The notes under the pieces were generated by a model. The model searched no databases, was not told the origin of the DNA, and was given only the letters and a program-made list of their open reading frames with translations. A program made the position numbers and the translations under genes. Shown piece by piece: positions 1 to 8,807 of a stretch of DNA of 64,000 bases (positions within the stretch are counted from its first letter, which is position 1; every line of letters begins with the position of its first letter). The stretch spans positions 144,379 through 208,378 of the forward strand of contig NZ_JAFWFN010000049.1 of the NCBI RefSeq assembly GCF_017515565.1, read 5' to 3'. The stretch is from Halomonas sp. Lineage in GTDB: Bacteria; Pseudomonadota; Gammaproteobacteria; Pseudomonadales; Halomonadaceae.

Positions 1-620
1 AGCGCGTCTTCGATATCGCCCACCGTTAAGCCTCGGGCGGCGAGGGCATTGCGGTCTAGCCAGACGCGCATGGCATAATCACGACCGCCACCTACCCGCA
101 CCCTGGCAACCCCGCTTTGCACGGAAAGGCTGTCGACTAAAAAGCGGTTGGCGTAATCGGTGAGTTCGGTAATGGTGTAGTCTGCCCCTGAAAGGCTCAG
201 CCACATGACCACTGTTTCACTGCTGTCGGTTTTGGTGACTTCCGGGTTGTCGGCATCATCGGGTAGGTTACGCAGTGCCCCAGAAATACGGTCGCGCACA
301 TCGTTGGCGGCGGCATCAATATCACGGGTAATGGCAAACTCGATCTCGATGCGTGAGCGGCCGTCTTCGCTTCGAGAGGTGATTAGCTCAATGCCTTCAA
401 CCCCAGCGATGCGGTCTTCCAATACCTGGGTAATACGGGTTTCAACAACGCTTGCAGAGGCACCGGGATAGCGGGTGTCGATACTAACGATGGGGGGATC
501 AACGGTAGGGTATTCCTGAAGCGGCAACCGGTTGAGCGCCAGTAGTCCGAAGGCAACGATAAGCGCTGCAATTACCATGGCTAGTACGGGCCGTTGAACC
601 GAAATATCTGATAAGCGCAT
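1..620 (-). CDS. RND efflux permease, N-terminal part (partial)
   Basis: Inner-membrane proton-driven efflux pump subunit of the AcrB/HAE1 type; only the first ~206 codons lie in the window and the gene runs off the left edge. The start ATG at 620-618 overlaps the stop of the upstream adaptor gene (TAATG), so the two are translationally coupled. The protein begins MRLSDISVQRPVLAMVI, the usual cytoplasmic start and first membrane helix of the family, followed by the porter-domain segment with YPGASASVVETRITQ and a LEDRIAGVEGIE stretch. It is assigned to the family by these conserved segments. The substrate cannot be told. Confidence 0.9.
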   Translation of the reverse strand, partial: MRLSDISVQRPVLAMVIAALIVAFGLLALNRLPLQEYPTVDPPIVSIDTRYPGASASVVETRITQVLEDRIAGVEGIELITSRSEDGRSRIEIEFAITRDIDAAANDVRDRISGALRNLPDDADNPEVTKTDSSETVVMWLSLSGADYTITELTDYANRFLVDSLSVQSGVARVRVGGGRDYAMRVWLDRNALAARGLTVGDIEDA

Positions 621-1690
621 TAGCGATCAGCCTCCAGCAGCGCACGGATACTGGTATCGCTATCGACCACGCCTAGCAAGCGGACTTTCTGGCCATCCCG
701 GGCCATCTGCAGGCCATGTACGACGACCAAATCACCCGACTCGATGCCTTCGAGAATCTCTACCTCCCCATGGCGTCGTTCGCCGATGGAGACCTCCCGC
801 TGCTCAAGGCGCAAAGATTCATCGTCCTGTTCATGAATCACCATCACGTAGTGGCGGTCACCGCTGGGCTCAAGCGCTGCTTCAGGAAGTACCACGGCGT
901 CACGGGCGCGTTGTTGCACGATAACTTCCATCAGCATACCGGGACGTAACCGAAGGCCAGGGTTATCAAGCTCTGCGCGAACCCTCACGCTGCGCGAAAC
1001 AGGGTCAATACGGGTGCCAATACTGGCAATTTGACCGCTGAAAATCTCATCGGGGAAGGCAGCGGTTTTGGCACTTAATGAAAGCCCGGAGGATAAGCGC
1101 CCCAAAAACACCTCGGGAACGCTAAAATCAAGCTTCATTACGTTGAGCTTATCCAGGGTGACGAGCTCCATGCCTGGCGTCACTAGTGCGCCGACGCTAA
1201 CGTTGCGAAAACCTACGCGCCCGCTAAAAGGGGCCTGTATTTGATAATTGGCCAGTCGCGCTTCCAGTGCCTGAGCATCGGCCTCTGCTTGGCGAAGCCG
1301 CGCTTGGGTATCCTCTACATCAGCCCGGGCGGCTAGGTTGCGCTGCTGCAGCTGTGCCGCTCGTTCTGACGCATTGCGACGCTCATCGGTTAGCGCTTGT
1401 GCGGCCCTTAACTGAGCCTGCTCTTCGGCGTCCTGCAAGCGAATAAGTAACTGCCCGCGCTCAACCTGTTGACCATCTTGAAAGTTGATTTCGGCAATTG
1501 TTTCGGTAACCGTGGCAGAAAGTGTGACGCTCTCGTCAGCACCCAGGGTGCCAAGGGCTTCCAAGGGGTCAGACCAAGTAGTAAGCTCGGCGCGGCTTCC
1601 AATAACGGAAGGTAGCGACTGGGCGTAGAGTGAGGTGGAGCACAGTAGTGCCAACAGAAAAATAAGTACGATACGTCTATAAACGTGCAT
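620..1690 (-). CDS. RND efflux periplasmic adaptor (HlyD/MFP family)
   Basis: Membrane-fusion protein that links an inner-membrane RND pump to the outer-membrane channel. The 356-residue product starts with a hydrophobic signal segment ending near LCSTSLYAQ, then a lipoyl/barrel-sandwich half (LGTLGADESVTLSATV), an alpha-hairpin rich in Gln, Ala and Arg, the second lipoyl half (APFSGRVGFRNVSVGALVTPG), and beta-barrel and membrane-proximal domains. It is the first gene of a minus-strand operon with the permease at 1-620. No outer-membrane factor is present in the window. No lipobox is visible, so it is probably anchored by an uncleaved helix or secreted to the periplasm. Confidence 0.9.
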   Translation of the reverse strand: MHVYRRIVLIFLLALLCSTSLYAQSLPSVIGSRAELTTWSDPLEALGTLGADESVTLSATVTETIAEINFQDGQQVERGQLLIRLQDAEEQAQLRAAQALTDERRNASERAAQLQQRNLAARADVEDTQARLRQAEADAQALEARLANYQIQAPFSGRVGFRNVSVGALVTPGMELVTLDKLNVMKLDFSVPEVFLGRLSSGLSLSAKTAAFPDEIFSGQIASIGTRIDPVSRSVRVRAELDNPGLRLRPGMLMEVIVQQRARDAVVLPEAALEPSGDRHYVMVIHEQDDESLRLEQREVSIGERRHGEVEILEGIESGDLVVVHGLQMARDGQKVRLLGVVDSDTSIRALLEADR

Positions 1691-1728
1691 CAGCGTCTCA
1701 GCGTAGTAAGCTATAAAGTAACAGCGCG

Positions 1729-1750
1729 TAAAAAGGCCCTAAGGGGCCTT
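1729..1750 (-). terminator. Intrinsic-terminator-like hairpin in the leader of the RND operon
   Basis: Read on the minus strand, a 7-bp stem (AAGGCCC / GGGCCTT, loop CTTA) is followed directly by a run of T. It lies about 40 bp before the adaptor start and no minus-strand gene precedes it, so it sits where an attenuator would. It could instead stop stray transcription coming from inside the divergent gene. Confidence 0.45.
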
Positions 1751-1776
1751 GTGAGTTCTGTAATTGATACATTTTT

Positions 1777-1809
1777 GTACTTTAATTGTACGGCGTGCTT
1801 TTAAAGTAC
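1777..1809. promoter_or_regulatory. Inverted repeat in divergent promoter region (possible operator)
   Basis: GTACTTTAA at 1777-1785 and its exact reverse complement TTAAAGTAC at 1801-1809 are separated by 15 bp. The repeat lies between the divergent RND adaptor and flavoprotein genes in an AT-rich stretch. A dimeric repressor or activator could bind it; no regulator gene is adjacent in the window. Confidence 0.4.
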
Positions 1810-1869
1810 AGCAAACCATCCCGCGTTACCTGTTAAAATGCCTGACTTTACTTGTTGGGAACCTCTTTT

Positions 1870-3054
1870 ATGGTCTACGACGTCGTAGTAATTGGCGCTG
1901 GTGCCGCAGGTTTAATGTGTGCGGCCCAGGCAGGCTACGCAGGGCGGCGTGTGCTGGTGCTGGATCATGCCAAAAAAGCAGGCAAGAAAATTCTTATGTC
2001 AGGCGGCGGACGCTGCAACTTTACCAACCTTGGCACCACACCTCAGCACTTTTACGCGGAAAATCCGTATTTTTGTATTTCTGCGCTAAAGCGTTATCGA
2101 CCAGAGCATTTTGTTTCTCTGGTGGAGCGCCATGGTGTCGAGTACGTAGAAAAGGCGCCGGGGCAGCTGTTTTGTGCAACCTCTGCCAAAGAGATCGTAA
2201 GGGTACTGCTCACCGAGTGCGAATGGGCAGGCGCAGAGATTGCTCTTGGCACTCATATTACGTCCGTTGAGCGAGTCGGGGAGGGTATGCGCTTAGTTAC
2301 TTCCCTAGGCCGCATTGATGCAGGCGTGGTAGTGGTGGCGACGGGAGGGCTCTCCATTCCTACTATGGGCGCGACGGGATTTGGCTATGAACTCGCGCGG
2401 CAATTTGGCTTAGAGGTATTGCCTACCCGGCCTGGTTTGGTGCCCTTTACCTTAAGCGATACCTGGAAAGCCCGGGCTGCTGAGCTTTCAGGTATGAGCT
2501 TGCCGGCAGCGGTGAGCTGCAATGGGCGCCAGTTTGTCGAGCCGATGCTATTTACCCATCGCGGGTTATCGGGGCCATCAATGCTGCAAATATCCAGCGT
2601 TTGGCAGCCCGGTGAGCCCATTGAAATTAATCTGTTGCCAGATGAAGACGCAGCAGCATCCCTACGAGATGCCCGGGCGGCCACGCCGAAACGGCAGCTC
2701 TCCACATGGCTGGGGGAACGTTTTCCTAAACGATTTTCCCAGGCGCTGCTTGAGTGGATGCCCGAGAATGACCCGACTCGCCCTTTGGCTCACTATAGCA
2801 ACGATGCCCTGAACAGCTGGGCAGAACGGCTAAATCGCTGGCAGCTCAAGCCCGCAGGTACGGAAGGGTGGAGGACGGCTGAAGTGACCATGGGGGGCGT
2901 CAATACTGAGGCGATTTCTTCAAAAACCTTTGAAGTAAAACACCTACCGCAACTGCGTTTTATTGGAGAAGTGCTGGACGTTACCGGCGAGCTTGGGGGA
3001 TACAACTTCCAATGGGCATGGGCAAGTGGAGTGGCCTGTGGCGAGTCGTGTTAA
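1870..3054 (+). CDS. NAD(P)/FAD-dependent oxidoreductase, HI0933/YhiN family
   Basis: Flavoprotein of the HI0933 (YhiN, BaiN-like) family. The N-terminus has the dinucleotide-binding motif VVIGAGAAGLMCA, followed by the family hallmark KKILMSGGGRCNFTN, and the C-terminus has GELGGYNFQWAWASG, which closes the FAD site. I chose the ATG at 1870 because the Rossmann strand begins directly after it; an in-frame TTG at 1852 would add six residues. Length (394 residues) is normal. The physiological substrate of most members is unknown. It is a single gene, divergent from the RND adaptor and convergent with yqjK. Confidence 0.88.
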   Translation: MVYDVVVIGAGAAGLMCAAQAGYAGRRVLVLDHAKKAGKKILMSGGGRCNFTNLGTTPQHFYAENPYFCISALKRYRPEHFVSLVERHGVEYVEKAPGQLFCATSAKEIVRVLLTECEWAGAEIALGTHITSVERVGEGMRLVTSLGRIDAGVVVVATGGLSIPTMGATGFGYELARQFGLEVLPTRPGLVPFTLSDTWKARAAELSGMSLPAAVSCNGRQFVEPMLFTHRGLSGPSMLQISSVWQPGEPIEINLLPDEDAAASLRDARAATPKRQLSTWLGERFPKRFSQALLEWMPENDPTRPLAHYSNDALNSWAERLNRWQLKPAGTEGWRTAEVTMGGVNTEAISSKTFEVKHLPQLRFIGEVLDVTGELGGYNFQWAWASGVACGESC

Positions 3055-3078
3055 CCCTTGGATGAAAAAGCCCTAAGC

Positions 3079-3135
3079 GAAAACGGCAAAGGCCGCATCG
3101 GTTGGATAACCTTTGATGCGGCCTTTATCGTTTTC
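3079..3135. terminator. Long bidirectional hairpin between convergent genes
   Basis: A 12-bp perfect stem (AAAGGCCGCATC at 3088-3099 with GATGCGGCCTTT at 3115-3126) is extended by an outer stem GAAAACG/CGTTTTC (3079-3085 and 3129-3135). It sits between the convergent flavoprotein and yqjK genes and has A/T runs on both sides, as expected of a two-way terminator. Confidence 0.7.
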
Positions 3136-3164
3136 AAGCTATGGGTAGCTTTTGAAGTCTTTGT

Positions 3165-3461
3165 TTAAGAGGCCACTTTCGCCAGCAGCTTAAACTTACG
3201 GAACAGCATATAGCCTGCCAATGCTTTGCGGCCTGCTGCCATCATTCCGCCAGGGTGGCGTATTAGCCGAAATGCCACTACACCTCCAACAGCGTATAAG
3301 GGCAGTTTTAAGCTGTTCCAGTGTTTATCTAGTGGGGCAGTCGCCCGCAGTAAGTAATCGCTACTGACCAGTATATCCACGCGCTGCTGCTCTAAATCAG
3401 CAAGCAGGGCCGCTTTTCGCTCAGCACGGGTAAGTGGCTTATCGACGGTGGGTGATGTCAT
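3165..3461 (-). CDS. yqjK: YqjK-like small membrane-associated protein
   Basis: Small protein of about 98 residues with a basic N-terminus (PLTRAERKAALLADLEQQR), a central hydrophobic stretch around YAVGGVVAFRLI and a basic C-terminus, matching the YqjK-like family. Third gene of a minus-strand operon with the order yqjD-yqjE-yqjK, as in Escherichia coli. A GGAGG lies 9 bases before the ATG at 3461 and only 3 bases before an ATG at 3467, so 3461 is preferred. The start overlaps the end of yqjE. The function is not established. Confidence 0.7.
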   Translation of the reverse strand: MTSPTVDKPLTRAERKAALLADLEQQRVDILVSSDYLLRATAPLDKHWNSLKLPLYAVGGVVAFRLIRHPGGMMAAGRKALAGYMLFRKFKLLAKVAS

Positions 3462-3840
3462 CTTCATTTGCCTCCAACAGCGCACGGTCAGCGGCTAGCT
3501 GTTTTAATGTCTCTTTCAACAGCGTATGACGTTTAGCTTGACGAAGCGCAACAACCGCCAACAGGAAGCTTGAGGCGATCAGCACAAACGCACTTACGCT
3601 GATAGCCGTAAGGCGATACGTGTCCCAAAAAAGCACGACCACAAGCGCCGTTAACGTTGCCACGCCCAGAAGCAGCAGCAAAAGACTCGCACCCGCTAAT
3701 AACAGCAGCGTGAGTAAACGTGCGCGCTCCTCTTCAAGTTCCAACACCGCCAAACGCAGGCGGGTTTCACCATTCGCTATCAGTGAATTCAGCAGGCGTT
3801 TAGCGGCAGAGAATACGCGTTGGGTTGGCCCCAAAGCCAT
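3439..3840 (-). CDS. yqjE: Phage-holin-family (YqjE-like) membrane protein
   Basis: A 133-residue protein with two adjacent hydrophobic helices (LLTLLLLAGASLLLLLLGV and LTAISVSAFVLIASSFLLA) between charged ends, the pattern of the YqjE/holin-X superfamily. Despite the family name it is a resident chromosomal protein and no phage genes surround it. The ATG at 3840 overlaps the stop of yqjD (TAATG), so the genes are coupled. In enterobacteria the operon responds to stress and stationary phase; that is family knowledge and is not visible here. Confidence 0.75.
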   Translation of the reverse strand: MALGPTQRVFSAAKRLLNSLIANGETRLRLAVLELEEERARLLTLLLLAGASLLLLLLGVATLTALVVVLFWDTYRLTAISVSAFVLIASSFLLAVVALRQAKRHTLLKETLKQLAADRALLEANEDDITHRR

Positions 3841-4172
3841 TAGCGACGACCGAGCAGCATACCCACGATTAAGCCTGCAGCAGCGCCGATACCGATGCTG
3901 GTCCAGGGATTGTCGTGAACGTAACGGTCGCAGCAGTCCACTTGATGAGAGAGGGACTCGCGGGTTTCGTCATAAATGCGCTCGCCTTTTGCCTCAAGCC
4001 GTGCACGGGTATCTTTTAGGCGTCGCTCGGCGCGCTCACGAAGATCGTGCATTTCGCTGCTAGCATCCTTTGAGGTGGCATTGACCAGCTCTTCAACGGT
4101 TTCGCTGAGATAACGCAGATCTTCTTTAAGCTGATCAGCGCGAGTAGAGGAGTCAGTATTACGTTTAGCCAT
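3840..4172 (-). CDS. yqjD: DUF883 family (ElaB/YqjD-like) tail-anchored protein
   Basis: A 110-residue protein with a long charged alpha-helical body (QLKEDLRYLSETVEELV, then Arg/Glu-rich heptads) and a C-terminal glycine-rich helix IGIGAAAGLIVGMLLGRR that serves as the membrane anchor. The DNPWTSIG motif before it is typical of the family. In E. coli, YqjD binds ribosomes at the membrane in stationary phase; that role is taken from the family. The ATG at 4172 has an AAGGA about 8 bases upstream; an upstream in-frame start would add 22 residues that do not fit the family. Confidence 0.85.
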   Translation of the reverse strand: MAKRNTDSSTRADQLKEDLRYLSETVEELVNATSKDASSEMHDLRERAERRLKDTRARLEAKGERIYDETRESLSHQVDCCDRYVHDNPWTSIGIGAAAGLIVGMLLGRR

Positions 4173-4248
4173 GATGTCTTCCTTTGACGAAGTGATAAGT
4201 GACGACTTCAAGCATAGCAGCCGACGCCGAGTAGACAACCCCTAAACC

Positions 4249-5280
4249 TTAACGGTTCAGTCCAGTAGCGCTGAACAGAGGATTTAAACTGAAGCCGAGG
4301 CTGATTCTGTGTATTCGGTTATCGTAATCAATCATGCTCTCGCCATAGCCGTAATAGTACTGCAGATGGGCTCGGACACTATTGAACGCAGGCCAGCTGT
4401 AATCGACTTGAGTGCCATAATTGCCTGCACTTGGATTGCCACGTACAAAGCCTGCTACTTCATGGTTATTATTCAGGCGTTTAGCTAAGCGTACGTCACC
4501 ATATCCCATAAAGCGATGAATATCAGGGTTGTCGTCGCTGTTATCCGACTCAGGTATGCGCCAGTGCGGGGCTAATGCAAGCGCCCAGTCGCCACGCTGA
4601 AAGGTGCTTTCCATATACACCCGGTTCCAACTGCGGGACAGCGGGTCTGAACGGCCATTTGACTGGTGATTGAAGGAGAATCGGTTGCGGGTGTTCACCC
4701 AACCAAAGGCACGCCATGCATTATCAAAATCGATGAAGATTTCCGGTTCATAGTTGGTTTCCCTAAACGGGGAGGAGGCATCGGTATTATACGCCTGCCA
4801 CCAGCTACGTTGCGTATAGCCAAAGTAGATATCGCCAACATCGCCAAAAACGTCTTCTGCAAGATTAAATTTGGCGCTGAATTGAAATTTCACTTCGGCA
4901 CTATCCGCAGAGCTATCTTCGGTAACATTGCGAAAGTTCTCGGCGTTTTGCTTGGTGTTGTAGCTTACCGGGAATAAATAGTTGAGGCGGTGTGTGGTGA
5001 TCGCAAAGGGGTTGCGTGAGGACTCCTGCTCCAATTGGCGGCGGTCGCTAAGATCCTCAAGCGCTACTTCTTCAGGAAGCAGTTCCACCGGTAAGCCCAT
5101 CGCCGCCTCTTCGGGTGCGTCAATTTGCTGCAGCTGTTGGCGGAGATGATAAAGCTCAGTATTTAACGCACGAATACGCGCTTCGACATCCTCGCGGGAT
5201 TCCGCTAGCGCACTGGTCGTGAACGTTTGTGCGCCTAAAAGTGCCATAACGCCGGTACATAATAATTTTCGGATGACCAT
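4249..5280 (-). CDS. pldA: Outer-membrane phospholipase A1 (OMPLA)
   Basis: Calcium-dependent phospholipase of the outer membrane that removes misplaced phospholipids from the outer leaflet. The catalytic block NHQSNGRSDPLSRSWNR holds the His, Ser and Asn used in catalysis (His-Gln-Ser in place of the enteric His-Asp-Ser). Around it are alternating aromatic beta-strands, ending in SLGFSLNPLFSATGLNR. A signal peptide ends near TTSALAES. Between it and the barrel is a heptad-rich stretch (about residues 30-60) that enteric OMPLA lacks. The ATG at 5280 is preferred over a TTG at 5295. Transcribed alone; strongly diverging from the channel gene at 5421. Confidence 0.88.
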   Translation of the reverse strand: MVIRKLLCTGVMALLGAQTFTTSALAESREDVEARIRALNTELYHLRQQLQQIDAPEEAAMGLPVELLPEEVALEDLSDRRQLEQESSRNPFAITTHRLNYLFPVSYNTKQNAENFRNVTEDSSADSAEVKFQFSAKFNLAEDVFGDVGDIYFGYTQRSWWQAYNTDASSPFRETNYEPEIFIDFDNAWRAFGWVNTRNRFSFNHQSNGRSDPLSRSWNRVYMESTFQRGDWALALAPHWRIPESDNSDDNPDIHRFMGYGDVRLAKRLNNNHEVAGFVRGNPSAGNYGTQVDYSWPAFNSVRAHLQYYYGYGESMIDYDNRIHRISLGFSLNPLFSATGLNR

Positions 5281-5420
5281 CAAGGTGGCTCGCAAATAGA
5301 GAAAAAGCAGTTGTCAGGCTTGTTTCTATACAGGCTGCGGGCCTAAGTCAACTACTCTAGATTGCGCTGGGGGAAAGAACGTCTGACAATGGCGCTGTTT
5401 CCCGTAGTCGCGGGATTTCG

Positions 5421-8400
5421 GTGTCGATGAGGCATATAAGCGTGGTGAAATTCGCTGTAAAGGTGGTTGTAAAAACCGTTTGGGCATTAACGTTTATTAT
5501 TGGTATCGGTGTTACTGCCGTACACGCGAATATCCCCAATGGGGTGCCGCCCAAGGCGCAACTTTCTGAGCGCTTGGCCGACTTGGTGGCTCAGGAAAGC
5601 GAGCTAAGCGCTCAGCAGCTCCGTGACAAAGAAACCTTAGAGGCCGCGCTTCAGACCTACGAGCGCTTGAACGCTGTTGATGAGCGCCTTAATGCCCTTG
5701 AGCAGCGTATAGCGCAAGCGCCGGAGTTGTTACTGCGTTTAGAGCGAGAGTTAAACGAAGCAGAAGAGGAGAGCCTGCAGCTCTCGGTAGATAATCTAAG
5801 TGATATGCCGCTTGAAGCGCTGGAGGCTCAGCAAGCGCAATCCGTGGTAGAGCTTCAGCAGTTGGAGAGCCAACTGGCTGATGTCAATTCCCAGCTGCTT
5901 GCCGCCCAAACGCTACCAGAACGTGCTCAGCAATCAATTTCCGACGCGCTACAGCGCGCCGAGACTCTACGACGCGACTACGACGAACGGGAATCATTGC
6001 TTGAAGGGCGGCAGCTTTCCGCTCAGAACGACCCGCGGCTGATTCAACTGCGCCTCGAACGGGTTCTGGCAGAGCGCGAAGTCAACTTAAATCAGCGCGA
6101 GCTAAGTGCTAACAGCCGATTACGTGAGTTAGCCCAGCAGCGCCGTGATTTGCTGTCGTTACAAATAGAGCATCAAGAGCAGCAGCTCAACCTGCTACGA
6201 GGGGTGATTGATCGCCAGCGGCGCTTGCAGTCTGAGCAGGCGATTGCCGATGCCGCCCGAGACGACCCGCTGATTGCTGAAGGTCACCCGGTGGTGCTGC
6301 GCGCCCAGCAAATTAACCAAGAGCTGAGTCTTGAGCTCTTGCGTGCTACCGATCGCGCCAACGGTATAGTGCGAGAAAACATTGAAGCCCATCGGCAGCT
6401 AGACCAGGTGCGTCAGCTGCAGCGCAGCCTAAATGAACAGCTAGATGCGATTCGCGGCAGTCAGCTGCTCTCACGCATTCTTCGCGAGCAGCGTCAGTCG
6501 TTGCCGACCATTGCTCCCCGGCGCGACTTACAGGACGAAATCGCAGACCTTCGCTTAAAGCAGTTTGATTTGATCCGCCAGCGTGACCAGCTACGCCAGG
6601 GCGAGCGCCTAGCCACCCAGCGCCTGCAAGAAGCTGGGGTAGAGGTTACACCTGGCTTGGTTAACTCCCTCACCCGGCTGTATCAATCCCGTCGCGAGCT
6701 GGTCGAACAGCTCGAACAGTCTTATGGCAGCTTGTTAAGTGCCGCCATCGAATTGCAGCTCAATCAGCAGCAGTTACTAATGACCACGCGTAGCTTACGC
6801 GCCACTATTGATGAGCAGTTGTTCTGGGTCGCCAATAGCCGCCCGTTAGATTTGAATTGGCTGCGTCAGGTGCCTAACAATGTTCGGGCTGAATGGCGGG
6901 AGGGCGAATGGCGCGCTATTTTGCCGAACCGTTGGGAGGGGCTTTCTTGGCAAATGCTTGGCGGAGCGCCGCTGGTATTGATAGGCCTTCTACTCGTTGG
7001 CTTGCGTCGTCGCATTAAAACACGACTAGCGCTTATTCACTCGCAAATTGGGCGATTAAAAAGCGATACCCAGCTCCATACCCCTAAAGCGGTGCTGCTC
7101 AATGCCTTACTGGCCATTCCTGGTCCGCTTGCGTTAGCGGGCATCGGCGTTGGGCTGCAGGCGGGGCAAGGCGCGTTGGCAAATAGCGTGGCGCCAGCGC
7201 TGTTACAGCTAGGCTTAAGCTGGGGCGTAGTGGCGCTCGGGCGCCGATTGCTTATACCTGACGGGGTAGCCGAGCGACACTTTACCTGGTCTCCCGGCTA
7301 TAACGCACGGCTGCGTAAGTTGCTTGGCGGATTAGGTGTCGCGCTGGCCCCTGTGGTGGCCATTGCCGCCATGTCGGAGCAGATGGAAACACCCTTGGCG
7401 CTGCGACCGGTGGCCATGGGGCTGTTCTCTGTGGGGCTACTCGCCATGAGCTGGTGGTTGGGGAAATTGATCTTATCCCATGTGCCATTTTTTGGCGTAA
7501 GGCTCTTTCGTTTGATACTGGGGCTAACGATGGCCTCGGTGCCTCTGATGTTGCTGGGTTTAGTCGCCTGGGGGTACGAGTATACTGCGCTGCGCTTAGT
7601 CGGGCGCTTTGCCAGTACGCTCTACCTCTTAGGATTATGGGTAGTGGTTGAAGCTACCGTCGTGCGTAGCCTGGCAGTGGCGGCGCGCAGGCTTGCGTAT
7701 CGTCGCGCGCTGGCCCGGCGCCGCGCCATGGTGCAAGAAGGTGCCGAAGGCGGGCTGGAGGTTGTGGAGGAGCCGCCGCTGGATATGGAGAAGATTAATA
7801 CCCAGTCGCTGCGGCTCTCTAAACTTATCTTGTTAATTGGGTTCAGCGCGCTGCTCTATTTGGTGTGGGCGGATCTGCTCACGGTGTTGGGCTACTTAGA
7901 TCACGTAGCGCTATGGGATGCCGAGGAGGGCGACTTAGTTGGCGATACGCTATCGATTTCGGATGTGTTCGCCGCGCTGCTTGTGATTGGGCTAACGTTT
8001 ATTATGGCTAGCAACCTACCGGGCTTGCTGGAAGTGATGGTGCTTTCGCGTTTAGCGCTTAAGCAGGGCAGTGCCTATGCGATTAGCTCGCTGCTTTCCT
8101 ACACCATCGTCGGTACGGGCGTGGTGATGGCATTGGCCACGCTGGGCGTTTCCTGGGATAAGTTGCAGTGGCTGGTGGCGGCGCTGAGTGTCGGCCTGGG
8201 CTTTGGTTTGCAGGAGATCTTTGCCAACTTTATTTCCGGCCTGATTATTCTGTTTGAGCGCCCCATTCGGATTGGTGACACGATTACCATTGGCAACCTT
8301 CATGGCACCGTCAGCCGAATACGCATTCGGGCCACCACGGTAACCGACTTTGATCGCAAAGAGATTATTATTCCTAATAAAACCTTTGTCACCGACCAGC

Positions 8401-8783
8401 TTATCAACTGGTCGCTGTCGGATAACGTTACCCGTGTGGTGCTCACTTATGGTGTCTCCCACGGGTCTGACCTGCCGTTAGTACATCAATTACTGCGCCA
8501 GGCCGCCGATGAGAATGAGCGAGTACTAACAGACCCGGAGCCTCAAGTGTTCTGCCTAAGCTATGGGCAGCACAGTATGAACTTTGAGCTGCGTATCTTT
8601 GTTAATGACTTGGTTGACCGGCTGTTTGCCGCCGATGAGGTTAACTGCCGTGTTGATCAGCTATTTCGGGAAGCGGGCGTGCGGGTAGCCTTCGAACAGA
8701 TGGATGTGTGGCTGCACCCCGATGATGGAAAGTCCGTCAAAGTGCAGTCCGCCAAGCGGCTACCCCCCGCTAACCTAAGCTAA
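5421..8783 (+). CDS. MscK/KefA-type large mechanosensitive channel
   Basis: A tension-gated channel of the MscS superfamily, 1120 residues, which releases solutes during hypo-osmotic shock. Order: signal sequence (to about VTAVHANIPN), a ~450-residue periplasmic region of Gln/Arg/Leu-rich coiled coils, a set of about ten hydrophobic helices, then the MscS core with the pore helix and the GLGFGLQEIFANFISG block, followed by the beta-domain (FERPIRIGDTITIGNLHGTV) and soluble C-terminus. The size and architecture match MscK/MscM rather than short MscS. GTG at 5421 or ATG at 5427 may start the gene; no clear ribosome site separates them. Such channels fit a salt-adapted organism. Confidence 0.88.
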   Translation: MSMRHISVVKFAVKVVVKTVWALTFIIGIGVTAVHANIPNGVPPKAQLSERLADLVAQESELSAQQLRDKETLEAALQTYERLNAVDERLNALEQRIAQAPELLLRLERELNEAEEESLQLSVDNLSDMPLEALEAQQAQSVVELQQLESQLADVNSQLLAAQTLPERAQQSISDALQRAETLRRDYDERESLLEGRQLSAQNDPRLIQLRLERVLAEREVNLNQRELSANSRLRELAQQRRDLLSLQIEHQEQQLNLLRGVIDRQRRLQSEQAIADAARDDPLIAEGHPVVLRAQQINQELSLELLRATDRANGIVRENIEAHRQLDQVRQLQRSLNEQLDAIRGSQLLSRILREQRQSLPTIAPRRDLQDEIADLRLKQFDLIRQRDQLRQGERLATQRLQEAGVEVTPGLVNSLTRLYQSRRELVEQLEQSYGSLLSAAIELQLNQQQLLMTTRSLRATIDEQLFWVANSRPLDLNWLRQVPNNVRAEWREGEWRAILPNRWEGLSWQMLGGAPLVLIGLLLVGLRRRIKTRLALIHSQIGRLKSDTQLHTPKAVLLNALLAIPGPLALAGIGVGLQAGQGALANSVAPALLQLGLSWGVVALGRRLLIPDGVAERHFTWSPGYNARLRKLLGGLGVALAPVVAIAAMSEQMETPLALRPVAMGLFSVGLLAMSWWLGKLILSHVPFFGVRLFRLILGLTMASVPLMLLGLVAWGYEYTALRLVGRFASTLYLLGLWVVVEATVVRSLAVAARRLAYRRALARRRAMVQEGAEGGLEVVEEPPLDMEKINTQSLRLSKLILLIGFSALLYLVWADLLTVLGYLDHVALWDAEEGDLVGDTLSISDVFAALLVIGLTFIMASNLPGLLEVMVLSRLALKQGSAYAISSLLSYTIVGTGVVMALATLGVSWDKLQWLVAALSVGLGFGLQEIFANFISGLIILFERPIRIGDTITIGNLHGTVSRIRIRATTVTDFDRKEIIIPNKTFVTDQLINWSLSDNVTRVVLTYGVSHGSDLPLVHQLLRQAADENERVLTDPEPQVFCLSYGQHSMNFELRIFVNDLVDRLFAADEVNCRVDQLFREAGVRVAFEQMDVWLHPDDGKSVKVQSAKRLPPANLS

Positions 8784-8807
8784 GTAACCTCCAGCTTAAT
8801 ACGTTGC

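Noticed and set aside
3439-3840. Holin-family gene as a sign of prophage
   Set aside because: It belongs to the conserved yqjD-yqjE-yqjK chromosomal operon and no phage structural or lysis genes are nearby.
8052-8462. Minus-strand open frame within the mechanosensitive channel gene
   Set aside because: It lies opposite the conserved MscS core, which is clearly coding on the plus strand.
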